Origin: Haematobia irritans | Taxonomy: Eukaryota > Arthropoda > Insecta > Diptera > Muscidae | Direction of reading: 5' to 3' | DNA length: 64,000 nt | Assembly (NCBI RefSeq): GCF_050003625.1 | Contig: NC_134400.1 | Location: 65,399,011 to 65,463,010, forward strand | Shown: positions 47,691 through 57,400 of the stretch, one piece after another | Layout: each line of letters opens with the position of its first letter | How positions within the stretch are numbered: the first letter of the stretch is position 1 | The notes under the pieces: generated by a model | Databases searched by the model: none | Told to the model about the DNA's origin: nothing | The model's input: only the letters and a program-made list of their open reading frames with translations | Made by a program: the position numbers and the translations under genes

Positions 47691-48004
47691 TATCAGGCTC
47701 ACTTAGACTATTCAGTCCATTGTGATACCACATTGGTGAACTTCTCTCTTATCACTGAGTGCTGCCCGATTCCATGTTAAGCTCAATGACAAGGGACCTC
47801 CTTTTTATAGCCGAGTCTGAACGGCGTTCCACATTGCAGTGAAACCACTTAGAGAAGCTTTGAAATCCTCAGAAATGTCACCAGCATTACTGAGGTGAAA
47901 TAATCCACCGCTGAAAAACTTTTTGGTGTTCGGTCAAAGCAGGAATCGAACCCACGACCTTGTGTATGCAAGGCGGGCATGCTAACCATTGCACCACGGC
48001 GGCT
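47691..48004 (-). mobile_element. tRNA-headed SINE with LINE-A-derived 3' tail
   Basis: The head (48004 down to about 47932) carries a polymerase III A box TGGTGCAATGG (47986-47996) and B box GGTTCGATTCC (47942-47952), and can form an anticodon-like CCTTG/CAAGG stem. The body is about 200 bp of unrelated sequence. The tail 47693-47734 is identical over 42 bases to the LINE-A 3' UTR (for example the complement of 63245-63286). The CCTAA repeat expected at the very end is absent, so the 3' tip is lost or replaced. No target duplication is evident. Confidence 0.85.
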
Positions 48005-48174
48005 CGTATCTTGCATTCAAGTACCAACAACGATATACATATCGGACATTTCTAGCTCGAAATATTTTTTGTTTGTTTTTATTGCTACAATTTTTGCCAA
48101 TTTAAAATCTGGCACAGAAATAACTATGAAAACTTACCATATGACCAAGTAATTTTATTGATTTTTTATTCTAG
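48005..48174. other. Intron sequence before the first NCS exon
   Basis: AT-rich, ends with a polypyrimidine tract and TTCTAG acceptor at 48174. Confidence 0.6.
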
Positions 48175-48303
48175 GAATTTCTTCTTGCAATCGATGTAAC
48201 GTCTAGTGGAACTCCAGAGGAGAAGTTGAAATGGGCATTCCGGATGTACGATGTTGATGGGAATGGTGTTATTGACATTCAGGAAATGACTAAGATAGTG
48301 CAG
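48175..48303 (+). CDS. Neuronal calcium sensor (recoverin/visinin-like), penultimate coding exon
   Basis: A 43-codon internal exon in phase 0, bounded by TTCTAG before and CAG|GTAATT after. It encodes [20 protein letters not shown], then [20 protein letters not shown] and IVQ: the end of the second EF-hand region and a complete third EF-hand, loop [12 protein letters not shown], with acidic or Asn residues at positions 1, 3, 5 and 9 and Glu at 12, so calcium binding is expected. NCS proteins are small, usually myristoylated calcium switches acting at neuronal membranes. Upstream exons (N-terminus, EF1, EF2) were not found in the window. It is closest, from memory, to the less-studied Drosophila NCS paralogue CG7646, not to frequenin or neurocalcin; that orthology is unverified. 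Confidence 0.93.
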
Positions 48304-48938
48304 GTAATTGAATATAATTTGATGAACATAGTACATAAAATAGTAGTTTACCATTGGTTTTTACCAAATTATTACCAAAGATTTATATAGTTATGTCGAT
48401 TTCGCTTCTCATTAAAAGCGAAAAATTTTCTACATTGGTCAGTGTAAGATTTGGATTTAGGATAGCTCACAATATCAATTTGCAAGATCTTAATAATGCC
48501 ATTATAGTTGAGGAGCAAAATTTTTGAATTTCCACTTTCTCTGGACTAAAGGTGGAATTACATACCATCCGGTAATCCGTGCGTATTTTATATGCTATTG
48601 CCAAAAAAGTTAAAAAGTGGGAAAAACTATTATTTGAGTTACACGACAACGTAACGGACGCATAAACTTTTAACTTTTCAATGTGTCGGGTGCGTTGACA
48701 ACACGTAAACTAATCAACAAACGAAAAACAATCTAAAAAATCTAGAGGAGAGGAATGAATCAGCAAATCTAGTGGTGTTCCGGAGCATGCTGTGTTACTC
48801 AATCGAAAAATCGTATTCGTCAACGCATTCGAATGTAACGAACCCACGCATGACGAATGGTATGTAATTCCTTCTTCAGACAATGTTAAGAAATTTTAAG
48901 ATCCCTTTCCAAGTGTTACTACAACCCTAGTAGATGTA

Positions 48939-49868
48939 AAGGGTGATTTGTTAAGAGCTTGATAACTTTTTTTTAAAAAAAACGCATAAAATTTGCAAAA
49001 TCTCATCGGTTCATTATTTGAAACGTTAGATTGGTCCATGACATTTACTTTTTGAAGATAATTTCATTTAAATGTTGACCGCGGCTGCGTCTTAGGTGGT
49101 CCATTCGGAAAGTCCAATTTTGGGCAACTTTTTCGAGCATTTCGGCCGGAATAGCCCGAATTTCTTCGGAAATGTTGTCTTCCAAAGCTGGAATAGTTGC
49201 TGGCTTATTTCTGTAGACTTTAGACTTGACGTAGCCCCACAAAAAATAGTCTAAAGGCGTCAAATCGCATGATCTTGGTGGCCAACTTACCGGTCCATTT
49301 CTTGAGATGAATTGTTCTCCGAAGTTTTCCCTCAAAATGGCCATAGAATCGCGAGCTGTGTGGCATGTAGCGCCATCTTGTTGAAACCACATGTCAACCA
49401 AGTTCAGTTCTTCCATTTTTGGCAACAAAAAGTTTGTTAGCATCGAACGATAGCGATCGCCATTCACCGTAACGTTGCGTCCAACAGCATCTTTGAAAAA
49501 ATACGGTCCAATGATTCCACCAGCGTACAAACCACACCAAACAGTGCATTTTTCGGAATGCATGGGCAGTTCTTGAACGGCTTCTGGTTGCTCTTCACTC
49601 CAAATGCGGCAATTTTGCTTATTTACGTAGCCATTCAACCAGAAATGAGCCTCATCGCTGAACAAAATTTGTCGATAAAAAAGCGGATTTTCTGCCACTG
49701 ATTTTGGTAATAAAATTCAATGATTTGCAAGCGTTGCTCGTTAGTAAGTCTATTCATGATGAAATGTCAAAGCATACTGAGCATCTTTCTCTTTGACACC
49801 ATGTCTGAAATCCCACGTGATCTGTCAAATACTAATGCATGAAAATCCTAACCTCAAAAGAATCACCC
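48939..49868 (-). mobile_element. mariner-type element (DD36D by count), internally deleted
   Basis: Ends AAGGGTGATT (48939) and AATCACCC (49861-49868) with TA next to each. It lies within a DINE-like family II remnant inside the NCS intron. At about 930 bp it is shorter than a complete mariner because the transposase N-terminal region is deleted. Confidence 0.85.
49045..49757 (-). pseudogene. mariner-type transposase, catalytic domain intact, DNA-binding domain deleted
   Basis: The start ATG (49757) gives MNRLTNEQRLQIIEFYYQN, the beginning of the first helix-turn-helix. The sequence then jumps directly to AENPLFYRQILFSDEAHFWL in another frame, so an internal deletion removed most of the DNA-binding region and shifted the frame. 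From there 216 codons are open: FSDEAH (first Asp), FQQDGATCH (second Asp), PRSCDLTPLDYFLWGYVKSK (third Asp), ending RRSRGQHLNEIIFKK. I count 36 residues between the second and third Asp, not the 34 of classical mariner. It cannot be expressed as a whole transposase. Confidence 0.88.
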
Positions 49869-49870
49869 TA

Positions 49871-49951
49871 TAGATGACAGTCTTTTGTAGAACTTTCTTC
49901 GCAATCCATGGTGAAGGGTACATAATATTCGGCCTGGCCGAACTTACTTGT
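49871..49951 (+). repeat. DINE-like family II 3' terminus
   Basis: TTCGCAATCCATGGTGAAGG, the hairpin TTCGGCCTGGCCGAA (about 49929-49943) and ACTTACTTG then Ts. It continues the copy interrupted by the mariner at 48939. Confidence 0.75.
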
Positions 49952-50159
49952 TTCATATTACCATTGCGAATTATGTTATGTATGTTAACACTGAAAAAAA
50001 TCATACGGTTCCAATGATTTTGTCTTTACACCAATGATTTTGGTATTGATTCCGAGCCAAAGAAGCGGAGAATTGAAATAAGCATACATTTAAGACACAA
50101 TCCTATTCTAAATTTGAGTTTTCTAGGAAACAAATGTTGATTAAAACGCTTTTTTCAGG

Positions 50160-50540
50160 CCACAGAGCACCAAGTTTCATATTGCACAAATTTTGCACAA
50201 GGAGTGCAACTGATAGGTTTAAATTTAGATATAGTTACCATATATATCATTTGACCGATTTACACTCATATAAACACCAAAGTCTGACACAAGGAGTATA
50301 AATAACATTTTAGATAAGTATGTTAAATTTGGTTGAAATCGGTTCAGATTTATATATATCTATCGCCCGATATAGATGTAATTGACTCTAGATGTCAGAG
50401 ATTAGACTTAATTTGCTTCAATTTTGCACAAAAAGTGAATTGAAGGAAGGTCAAGTATGCCAAATCTAGTTCACATTGGCTAAAATTTAGATATAGCTCC
50501 CATATATACATATGTACACCTGAATTGGAGAAATATGATG
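50160..50540 (+). repeat. Decayed DINE-like family I subrepeats
   Basis: Three degenerate subrepeats (ATTTTGCACAAGGAGTGCAA, GAAATCGGTTCAGATTTATA, ATCGCCCGATATAG). More diverged than those at 11-33 kb, hence older. Confidence 0.65.
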
Positions 50541-50859
50541 TAAAATTTCATATTTTGCAACCAATTTCATCGGAATTTTACACCAGTTGACTTGATATTT
50601 TACACAGCGAATAGATTTAACATCCTGTTTAAGTTTAAGTCAAGAGATTTTGTAGAATTATAAACAATATTGTTCAAATCGTTTCAGATGTAAATACATG
50701 TGTAAAGGAAATAAATAGCCACCCCACATATTTGAAAGAGTATAGGCTTTACTTTTAATAACTTTTTAGTGTTTATTTCGATGTACTTTTTGTGGTAATT
50801 TTTTTACGAAATTATAAAATTCAAAGCAATATTAATATTCAATTCATCTATATTTCTAG

Positions 50860-51036
50860 GCTATATACGATATGCTTGGAGCATGTTCTTCAAACAGACC
50901 AGCAGACTCTGCCGAAGAAAGAGCGAAAAATATTTTTTCCAAAATGGATGAAAATAATGACGGTCAATTAACACAAGAAGAGTTTCTTAAAGGTTGTCTT
51001 CAAGATGAAGAGCTATCCAAAATGTTGGCACCATAA
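50860..51036 (+). CDS. Neuronal calcium sensor, terminal coding exon
   Basis: 58 codons and a TAA, phase 0 after TTCTAG. Encodes AIYDMLGACSSNRPADSAEE, the linker helix, then EF-hand 4 with loop DENNDGQLTQEE (intact calcium ligands) and the C-terminus EEFLKGCLQDEELSKMLAP. Together with 48175-48303 it makes 101 residues, about half of a typical 185-200-residue NCS protein. It is the only host coding sequence here that shows no damage, and it lies in the same orientation and frame as its partner exon. Confidence 0.94.
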   Translation, partial: AIYDMLGACSSNRPADSAEERAKNIFSKMDENNDGQLTQEEFLKGCLQDEELSKMLAP

Positions 51037-51130
51037 ATTAAATTTTAAGTATATAGAAACATATGACTTTTATCATTTTATTTACTACGTATAAGAAGTG
51101 CACAATAAACTTAAAAATGACAAATACAGT
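51037..51130 (+). promoter_or_regulatory. NCS 3' UTR with candidate poly(A) signal
   Basis: AATAAA at 51104-51109, 68 bases after the stop codon. Cleavage site not determinable; longer 3' UTRs are possible. Confidence 0.55.
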
Positions 51131-52649
51131 ATTCTGTATCTATTTGTATAAAATAATTTGGACTCCTAAAACAAGGATATGTATTGGTTTGAAAATTGCA
51201 ATTAGAATAACTTATAGTCCTATTTTACCCATGAGGGCAGCCTGGTTCTAGGTTAAATCCAGTGATAAGGTACTTTCCGTTTACAACCACATCCAAACGC
51301 CGCACATAAGCAATACCATATCGCCTGTGCAAATAACAAAATCGTTAGTCTGCATTTTCGACGTGTTCAGTTTTACAATTTTCTTCCGATTTTGGTCGAC
51401 ATATTTGAGCAGTGACATTGTGTGACTATAGATAATTTTTTTAAACGACAACAAAATTTTTTTGGGTAAGTTTAACGTCTAGTATCGAAACATCTTTAAT
51501 TAAATATAGCGAGAATTTATGAACATCTCAAAAAAATTAATTTATTTGCTTGAGTATTATGAAAATATTTCACCCTTTTTAAAATGTAAATATAAAATGA
51601 AAAGTTTACTCTATTTTCTACGCTTCGTACATATAATTGTAATACAACTTATATTTACAAGCACACAATAAAGTGTCTCGTAAATTTAAGAAGATTTTTA
51701 AAAGAATTTTCCAGAATTTTAGTTCATTTTTCGTATCTTCAACGAATATTAACTACTCGAAAGGAAATTTTACAAATTTTACGTAGCAATCGTTTCGTTC
51801 ATGACCTACAAAATACGATGGACATTTTCTTAAAATTTGTCTGAGCTGGTAGTTAAAAACTCGTTTGTCATACGATAAAACTATTTGTGAAATGTAAAGT
51901 ACTTTCTAAATAATAAGTGCAATTTACTATAAGATTGTTTTTATGAGAAAATATTTTTTTTTACGAAAAATGAACTTGAAAGCAGATAGCAATTTCTTAC
52001 TGGCAATTCTTATAGTTAATAATAGTTGGTCGAATATTTCTCAATGTAATATTTTTAGTTCACATGTAATTAAATTTATGGACATTTTTGTCAAAAATGG
52101 GTTGATAACATTTCATGAAGGTTTTGTTAATTTTAAGTTAAACTTTTCATCGTTATTAAATTGATGTGCCTTTACGAATGTTGTTCTTAGTGTAAATTGT
52201 CAGCAGATGCGATGAACTAATACGTAGTACAGAGATCTTTCTCGGCAAAGTGGAATGTGATTAATGTAAAGATGATGTTACTTGAATTTTGTTTGAGAGT
52301 GAGAGCAATGCAATAATTAGAAATGTAGCGAGTGCTGGGATGTTGTGTATATCTGAGCGTGGGGTTGTTTTTATTTTTGTTCTTTCAGTGGTTTGTGTGT
52401 GTTTGTTATTCGCGGACAGTTTATTTGGCTGGATGAGGTGTTGTTTTCAATGAAGGCACATGTGTTTTTGTTGTTGTAGAAATATTTGGGTTTGCCCGGT
52501 TTTGTTTGGCATGCTTCAGTTGTATAGTTGGCGTGGGCCGTTGTGTCTTTTTAGCAGGTATGCACTAAGGGAATATAAAGGTATGGAATATCTTGCTATT
52601 TCGAGATATATTAGCGTTTACTTCTTAAACCTTTTAAATAAGTTATAAA
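51131..52649. other. Unassigned AT-rich stretch
   Basis: May include a longer NCS 3' UTR. ORFs at 51943-52164 and 52460-52648 are short and motif-free. No transposon ends found apart from the MITE that follows. Confidence 0.4.
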
Positions 52650-52891
52650 CCCTTTAATGCCCAAGCCCGCCTATAGGCGGGCTTCATTTAATAAGGAAGC
52701 TTTTAGTAAAACACACCTTACGACAACAAAAATGGGCAAAATAAAAAGAAAACTTATTTGAAACTATTCAAGAGGCTTTGCAGCATATGCTGAATTTTAA
52801 CGTATACATTTTTCTTGCTTAGTTCTCTTGCTTTTATGTCGTTAACATTAAAGATTTAATCAGCTGGCAAAAAAAATGGGGCATTAGAGGG
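52650..52891. mobile_element. piggyBac-type MITE with GC-rich subterminal palindrome
   Basis: Left end CCCTTTAATGCCC, right end complementary to CCCTCTAATGCCCC. Right flank TTAA (52892-52895), left flank TAAA (probably a mutated TTAA). A perfect palindrome AGCCCGCCTATAGGCGGGCT lies just inside the left end (52664-52683). The plan, CCCTNNNATGCC end plus subterminal palindrome, mirrors the full piggyBac at 40447, but the palindrome sequence differs. Confidence 0.72.
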
Positions 52892-52895
52892 TTAA

Positions 52896-53038
52896 TACTT
52901 TAGCGATGAGATGTGCGATGGTGATCGGAAGCTTAGGAAAAAGTCATTAAGAATATTCAATGTTTAAGAAAAAATGATTGAACAATTGTGGGATATCTGC
53001 AGAAGTGGACTGTAAGTATATTTGAAAACTCCCACAAT
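52896..53038. other. Unassigned spacer
   Basis: Holds inverted copies of CAATTGTGGGA (about 52983 and 53031, complement). No gene. Confidence 0.4.
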
Positions 53039-53445
53039 TGTAATGAATTTATGGTAGTTTTCAAAGCAATAAAGAAAAAGGCAAAAGGGTTTCGTTTTAA
53101 TATGGCATACAAGTGACTTTATTGATGAGATTTCAGCTCCTTACCGCTTGAGTTGCTGTAGCACAAGTGAAGCTTCATTAACTCAAGCCATTTCTAGCGA
53201 TACGAAATTCAATTGGAAAGTTGGTTAAAATGGTGGTCCTTTATCCGATTGAGTGAAAGCTATACTTCATAGTTGGTTCAATTGGATAAAGGGTTGCCAT
53301 ATATAAATAAATTCAAATTAATTGTTAGATACTTTTAAAGTAAAAACGTTAATGGCTTAATTCAAGTAAAGAAATTCATTTATAGACAATGGGTTATAGA
53401 AACAATGTATGTTGAAAAAAAAGTGTTGTTGAACTAGCTTCAACA
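53039..53445 (-). repeat. Putative 3' LTR of the BEL/Pao element
   Basis: On the minus strand it begins TGTTGAAGC just after a purine-rich AAGAGGGGCGGC (53447-53458) and can end ...ATTACA at 53039, giving a 407-bp TG...CA unit. It contains a TATATATGG box (about 53298-53306) and an AATAAA signal (about 53113-53118) in LTR-like order. I could not find a second copy on the 5' side, so the limits are provisional. Confidence 0.5.
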
Positions 53446-53458
53446 TGCCGCCCCTCTT
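53446..53458 (-). promoter_or_regulatory. Candidate polypurine tract
   Basis: AAGAGGGGCGGCA on the minus strand, 13 bases, between the stop of the accessory ORF (53472) and the putative LTR start. Position fits a plus-strand primer site. Confidence 0.5.
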
Positions 53459-53471
53459 GCAGCATTGCAAC

Positions 53472-54443
53472 TTAGTAGTGACATGCTCCCGATATGATCC
53501 ATCCAAAAACAGTACTCTGGGAAATTGGCATTGATGAAGACGTCTGGATTAGACCCGCTCGAAGAATTCTTGGAATTTGGTCGTTGGCCAACACTATTTC
53601 GATATTTGTGGGATGGTAAAAATGAGGATCGGCTAAATCTACCAAGTGGTTATATAAAGTTGTCAAGCGTTTATCATTTGTGGTCTCGGGGAAGGTGGTA
53701 TTCAATTGGCTTCGCACTTCTCCGGTGATTTGCACCTTTGCCGATTTATCGTGATAGGACAAGAGGTTAAGAGTGCAATAATACCGATTTCCTTTCCTGG
53801 TTGTAGGCAGACGTAATCTTTCGACAAAGTCGGTTTTCACGATAGTCTGCGATGCTCCAGAATTAATTATCAAGCGGGTTTTCTGCAGCCCCTGCGGTGT
53901 CAAAACCTTAGCCATTGCAGTGGGCAAGAACACATGAGTTTTGTTCCTGGAGCTGAGACGGTCGCTGACATAAGGTTTTTTGTGGGAAGCGGATGCTTTT
54001 TCAGGATTGTCATTGCGTCTTGTTTCATCGATAGTTCGTCTGTGAGTTTCCTTTTTCCCGGATGGGTGTTTGATGGGTGGAGACCTTTTAGAAGCAGCAT
54101 GTTTGGTTTGTGTTGTATACGTGGCGGGTCGAGCTGTTGATTTCCGGTTGTTGTCCGTGTGTAGCATTGTATGATGTGAGCCGTTGCAGACCAGACATGA
54201 CCTTCTTGATGGACACCTGTCCCGAGTATGCGAGGAACATAAACAGTTGAAGCAAAAGTTCTTTTTCCTCGCCGTCTCTCGTCGTTCGACCACAGTCATG
54301 TTCGAAAATTTTAAGCAGTCTTTCAAAAAATGTCTTTCTTGGCAGATACGACATTTTGGTACGCTAGAAGCAATGCTGAAACGTAAAGATTTTATTTGAT
54401 ATGTGAACGGTGAACGGAAGCTAGATATAAATATATTAAGCAC
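53472..54443 (-). CDS. Accessory ORF of the BEL element: zinc knuckles plus inactive protease-like domain
   Basis: A 323-codon open frame between the end of pol and the putative polypurine tract. The first ~27 codons overlap the end of pol and have no ATG; the open frame starts at a GTG. A splice-acceptor-like TTTACGTTTCAG lies just before the zinc-knuckle segment, so expression from a spliced RNA is plausible. Residues 31-95 hold three Cys/His clusters (C31/C34/H38/C43, C64/C67/H72/C77, C83/C86/H90/H95), parallel to those in the gag part of the long ORF (327-391). A basic linker follows, then a retropepsin-like domain with LIINSGASQTIV at 190-201, where the catalytic Asp of D-S/Q-G is Asn, then LADPHFYHPTNIEIVLANDQ and the natural-looking end STVFGWIISGAC. 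It could be a conserved accessory protein or a remnant of another BEL copy. Confidence 0.6.
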   Translation of the reverse strand: MLNIFISSFRSPFTYQIKSLRFSIASSVPKCRICQERHFLKDCLKFSNMTVVERRETARKKNFCFNCLCSSHTRDRCPSRRSCLVCNGSHHTMLHTDNNRKSTARPATYTTQTKHAASKRSPPIKHPSGKKETHRRTIDETRRNDNPEKASASHKKPYVSDRLSSRNKTHVFLPTAMAKVLTPQGLQKTRLIINSGASQTIVKTDFVERLRLPTTRKGNRYYCTLNLLSYHDKSAKVQITGEVRSQLNTTFPETTNDKRLTTLYNHLVDLADPHFYHPTNIEIVLANDQIPRILRAGLIQTSSSMPISQSTVFGWIISGACHY

Positions 54444-57400
54444 TCGGTAATATGCATAGTTTGACTAAAGGGCGAACGATTACTCCATTTTGAGTTCGCA
54501 CTTCAGCCACACGTACATTCGAGTCGGTTCCTTGGAAAACTTTTTCTATACGACCAAGACGCCATTCCGTTGGAGGCAAATTATCATCCCGCACGATTAC
54601 AAAGTCATCTTTTTTTAGATTTTTCTGAATAGATTTCCATTTATAACGACGTTGTAGATCACTAATATATTCATTTTTCCAGCGCTTGGAAAAATGTTTT
54701 TGGATGAGCTTAATGTGAGATTATCGGAAACTTCTTCGGGAATAGCAGTTAATGCAGTTCCCCTTAAGAAGTGGCCGGGTGTCAGTGGAGCAAGCTCATT
54801 CGGATCTTCAGTCATCGGAGAAAGCGGACGAGAATTTAATATGCTTTCGATCCGAATCAACAATGTGGAAAACTCTTCAAAGGTGTATTTATAAGCCCCC
54901 GCAACTTTCTTAAGATGTGTTTTCATGCTCTTCACACCGGCTTCCCATAAGCCTCCCATATGAGGAGCATGAGGTGGTATAAAGACCCAGGTAAACCCAT
55001 GGAGATTATATTTTGATATTAAAGCCTTTTCAGAAGACCGTATAAAATTCTTATATTCCTGAGTCAATGTACGATTCGCACCAACAAAGTTGGTTCCATT
55101 ATCGGAAAAGACTTTATTTGGGAATCCCCTTCTACCTACAAATCTACTAAACGTAGCTAAGAAAGCTTCAGACGACAAATCAGAACATACTTCCAAATGA
55201 ATTGCACGTGTCGACAAACAGACGAATATCGCAGCATAACCTTTCTGAGTTTTTGCGTTTCGCAGTCGTGATGTCTTGAGCTCGAATGGGCCAGCGAAAT
55301 CGATACCGGTATTCGTGAACGGTGGTGAAAATGTACATCTTTCAACTGGCAGAGCAGCCATGATTTGATTTCGAATTCGATTCTTATATATGGCACAGGA
55401 TCGACAATTTCTTATGCATTGACGAACAGAATTTTTCAATCGAATTACATAAAATTCTTGGCGTATAGCACGTAGCATACTTTGATGTTCTGCGTGCATC
55501 AAGATTTTATGTGTGAAGTCAATAAAGAGTTTGCAAAAACGTGACTTCTCAGGGAGAATTATTGGATGTCTTTCGTTATAATTCATATCCGAATTAGCCA
55601 AACGTCCATTGACTCGCAGTAAGTGGTTCTCGTCGAGAAAGGGATTTAATGTTAATAGACGGCTTTTCAAGCTGATAGTTCTCTTGGATTCAAGCGCCTG
55701 ATATTCCGACGGATAATATGTTACCTGTGCAAGCATTATCAATCGGCGCTTTACAAACGTTATTTCATCCGTAGTTATAAAGTCTTTCAGCATATCTGGT
55801 AAAATTCGTTTTTGACATTTTCTGATAAATCTAAATATATAAGATATTACACGCAAGGCTCGATCAAATGAAGAGAAACGTTCTAGAATTTCATCCGACT
55901 GTATTTGAGTGTGATGGGAAGTAACTTTCTTCTCTAAAGATGATTCCATTGGCAAAGTTGTTTTTGGCCACAATTCTGGGGCTTTCGTTAGCCAGCTTGG
56001 TCCATACCACCAGAGATCATTAGCTACCAATTCTACTGCTGTTACTCCTCTTGTGCCAATATCAGCTGGGTTATCAGCGGTTGGAACATGTCTCCAATTA
56101 GCATTACCAACGTTATCAAGAATTTCGGATATTTTGTTTGCAACAAATGTTTTCCATTGGTACGGTGGTTTGCTAAGCCAAGCTAAAGTGATAGTAGAAT
56201 CTGACCAGAGATACATTTCATTATGGGGCAAACTCAGATTCTTGCATATGGATTTCAGAAGTTTACTAAGTAGTGCGGCTCCACACAACTCCAATCTGGG
56301 TAAGCTTATCGTTTTCAATGGGGCAACTTTACTCTTTGAAACAAGCAAGTGCGAGGATACAACATTTTCCGGAGATATCGATCGGATATAAATACATGCA
56401 CAATAAGCCTTCTCTGAGGCATCACAAAATCCATGCAGTTGAAATTTACCGTCAGGGGTGAATTTGACCCAGCGAGGAATTCGTATATTTCGTATTTCAT
56501 CAAAGTTCGAAATAAACAAATTCCATTTTTCTAATGATTGTGGTTTGACTTCTTCATCCCAGTCAGTACCATCAATCCAAAGTTGCTGCATCAAGACTTT
56601 TGCTACTATTATGATAGGAGCTAACCAACCGACTGGATCAAAAAGCTTTGCAACAATTGAAAGAATTTTACGCTTGGTTATAGGCGAAGAGGGTTTATCA
56701 ATCTTCGCGACATTGTAGAAGAAGAGGTCTGACATTGCGTTCCATTTAATACCTAATGTTTTTGTCTCACTAGCATCCTCTATCTTTAAGAAATCTTCAT
56801 CAAGAAGATCCTCCGGGGGCAAATTTTCTAGAATTTGAGAATGATTTGCTGTTATTTTCTTTAGTGGAAACCCGCCTGAATTTAACAAATCAATAAGTTC
56901 CAGAAGATTTGATTTGGTTTCCATTAAAGAATGAGCTCCAGATAGAACATCATCGACGTATATTTGATTCTGCAATATGGCTGATGCCGTTGGATGAGAT
57001 TCTTTCGCATCTTCACTTAGTTGGAGTAGAGTTCTAATTGCCAAATATGGCGCGCAATTAACACCAAACGTTACTGTTTTTAAGCAAAAGTCTTGAACTT
57101 GGTCAGACGGTGAAGGGCGAAACAGAATTCTTTGGTACTGTTGATCATCGCAATGAATCCAGATCTGACGATACATTTTCTGGATATCCCCGTTGAAAAC
57201 GTATTTAAAAAATCTCCAATTCAATATGACATTCATTAAATCGTTTTGTTTCGCAGGACCGGTATATAGAACATCATTTAGAGAAAATCCAGATGTGGTT
57301 TTCTTCGAAGCATTGAAAACAACTCGTACTTTGGTTGATGTTCTATCTGGTTTAACCACCGCATGATGTGGTAGATAAAACGATAAGACTTGGGAACCTC

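Larger units (their letters stand above)
48304..50859 (+). other. Intron of the NCS gene (2556 bp)
   Basis: GT at 48304, AG at 50858-50859. It contains a DINE-like family II remnant (about 48870-48938 and 49871-49951), a mariner element in the opposite orientation (48939-49868) and decayed DINE-like subrepeats (50160-50540). Exon phases on both sides are 0, so the intron can be spliced cleanly despite the insertions. Confidence 0.88.

Noticed and set aside
47932..48004. Possible tRNA gene on the minus strand
   Set aside because: A and B boxes are good, but the anticodon arm is irregular and the sequence continues into a SINE body with LINE-A tail, so it is the tRNA-derived head.
54088..54354. 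88-codon minus-strand ORF starting MSYLPRKTF
   Set aside because: Out-of-frame shadow of the accessory zinc-knuckle ORF, whose Cys/His spacing is in the other frame.
56053..56391. Plus-strand ORFs of 60-112 codons within 54.6-59.6 kb
   Set aside because: Antisense shadows of the BEL polyprotein.
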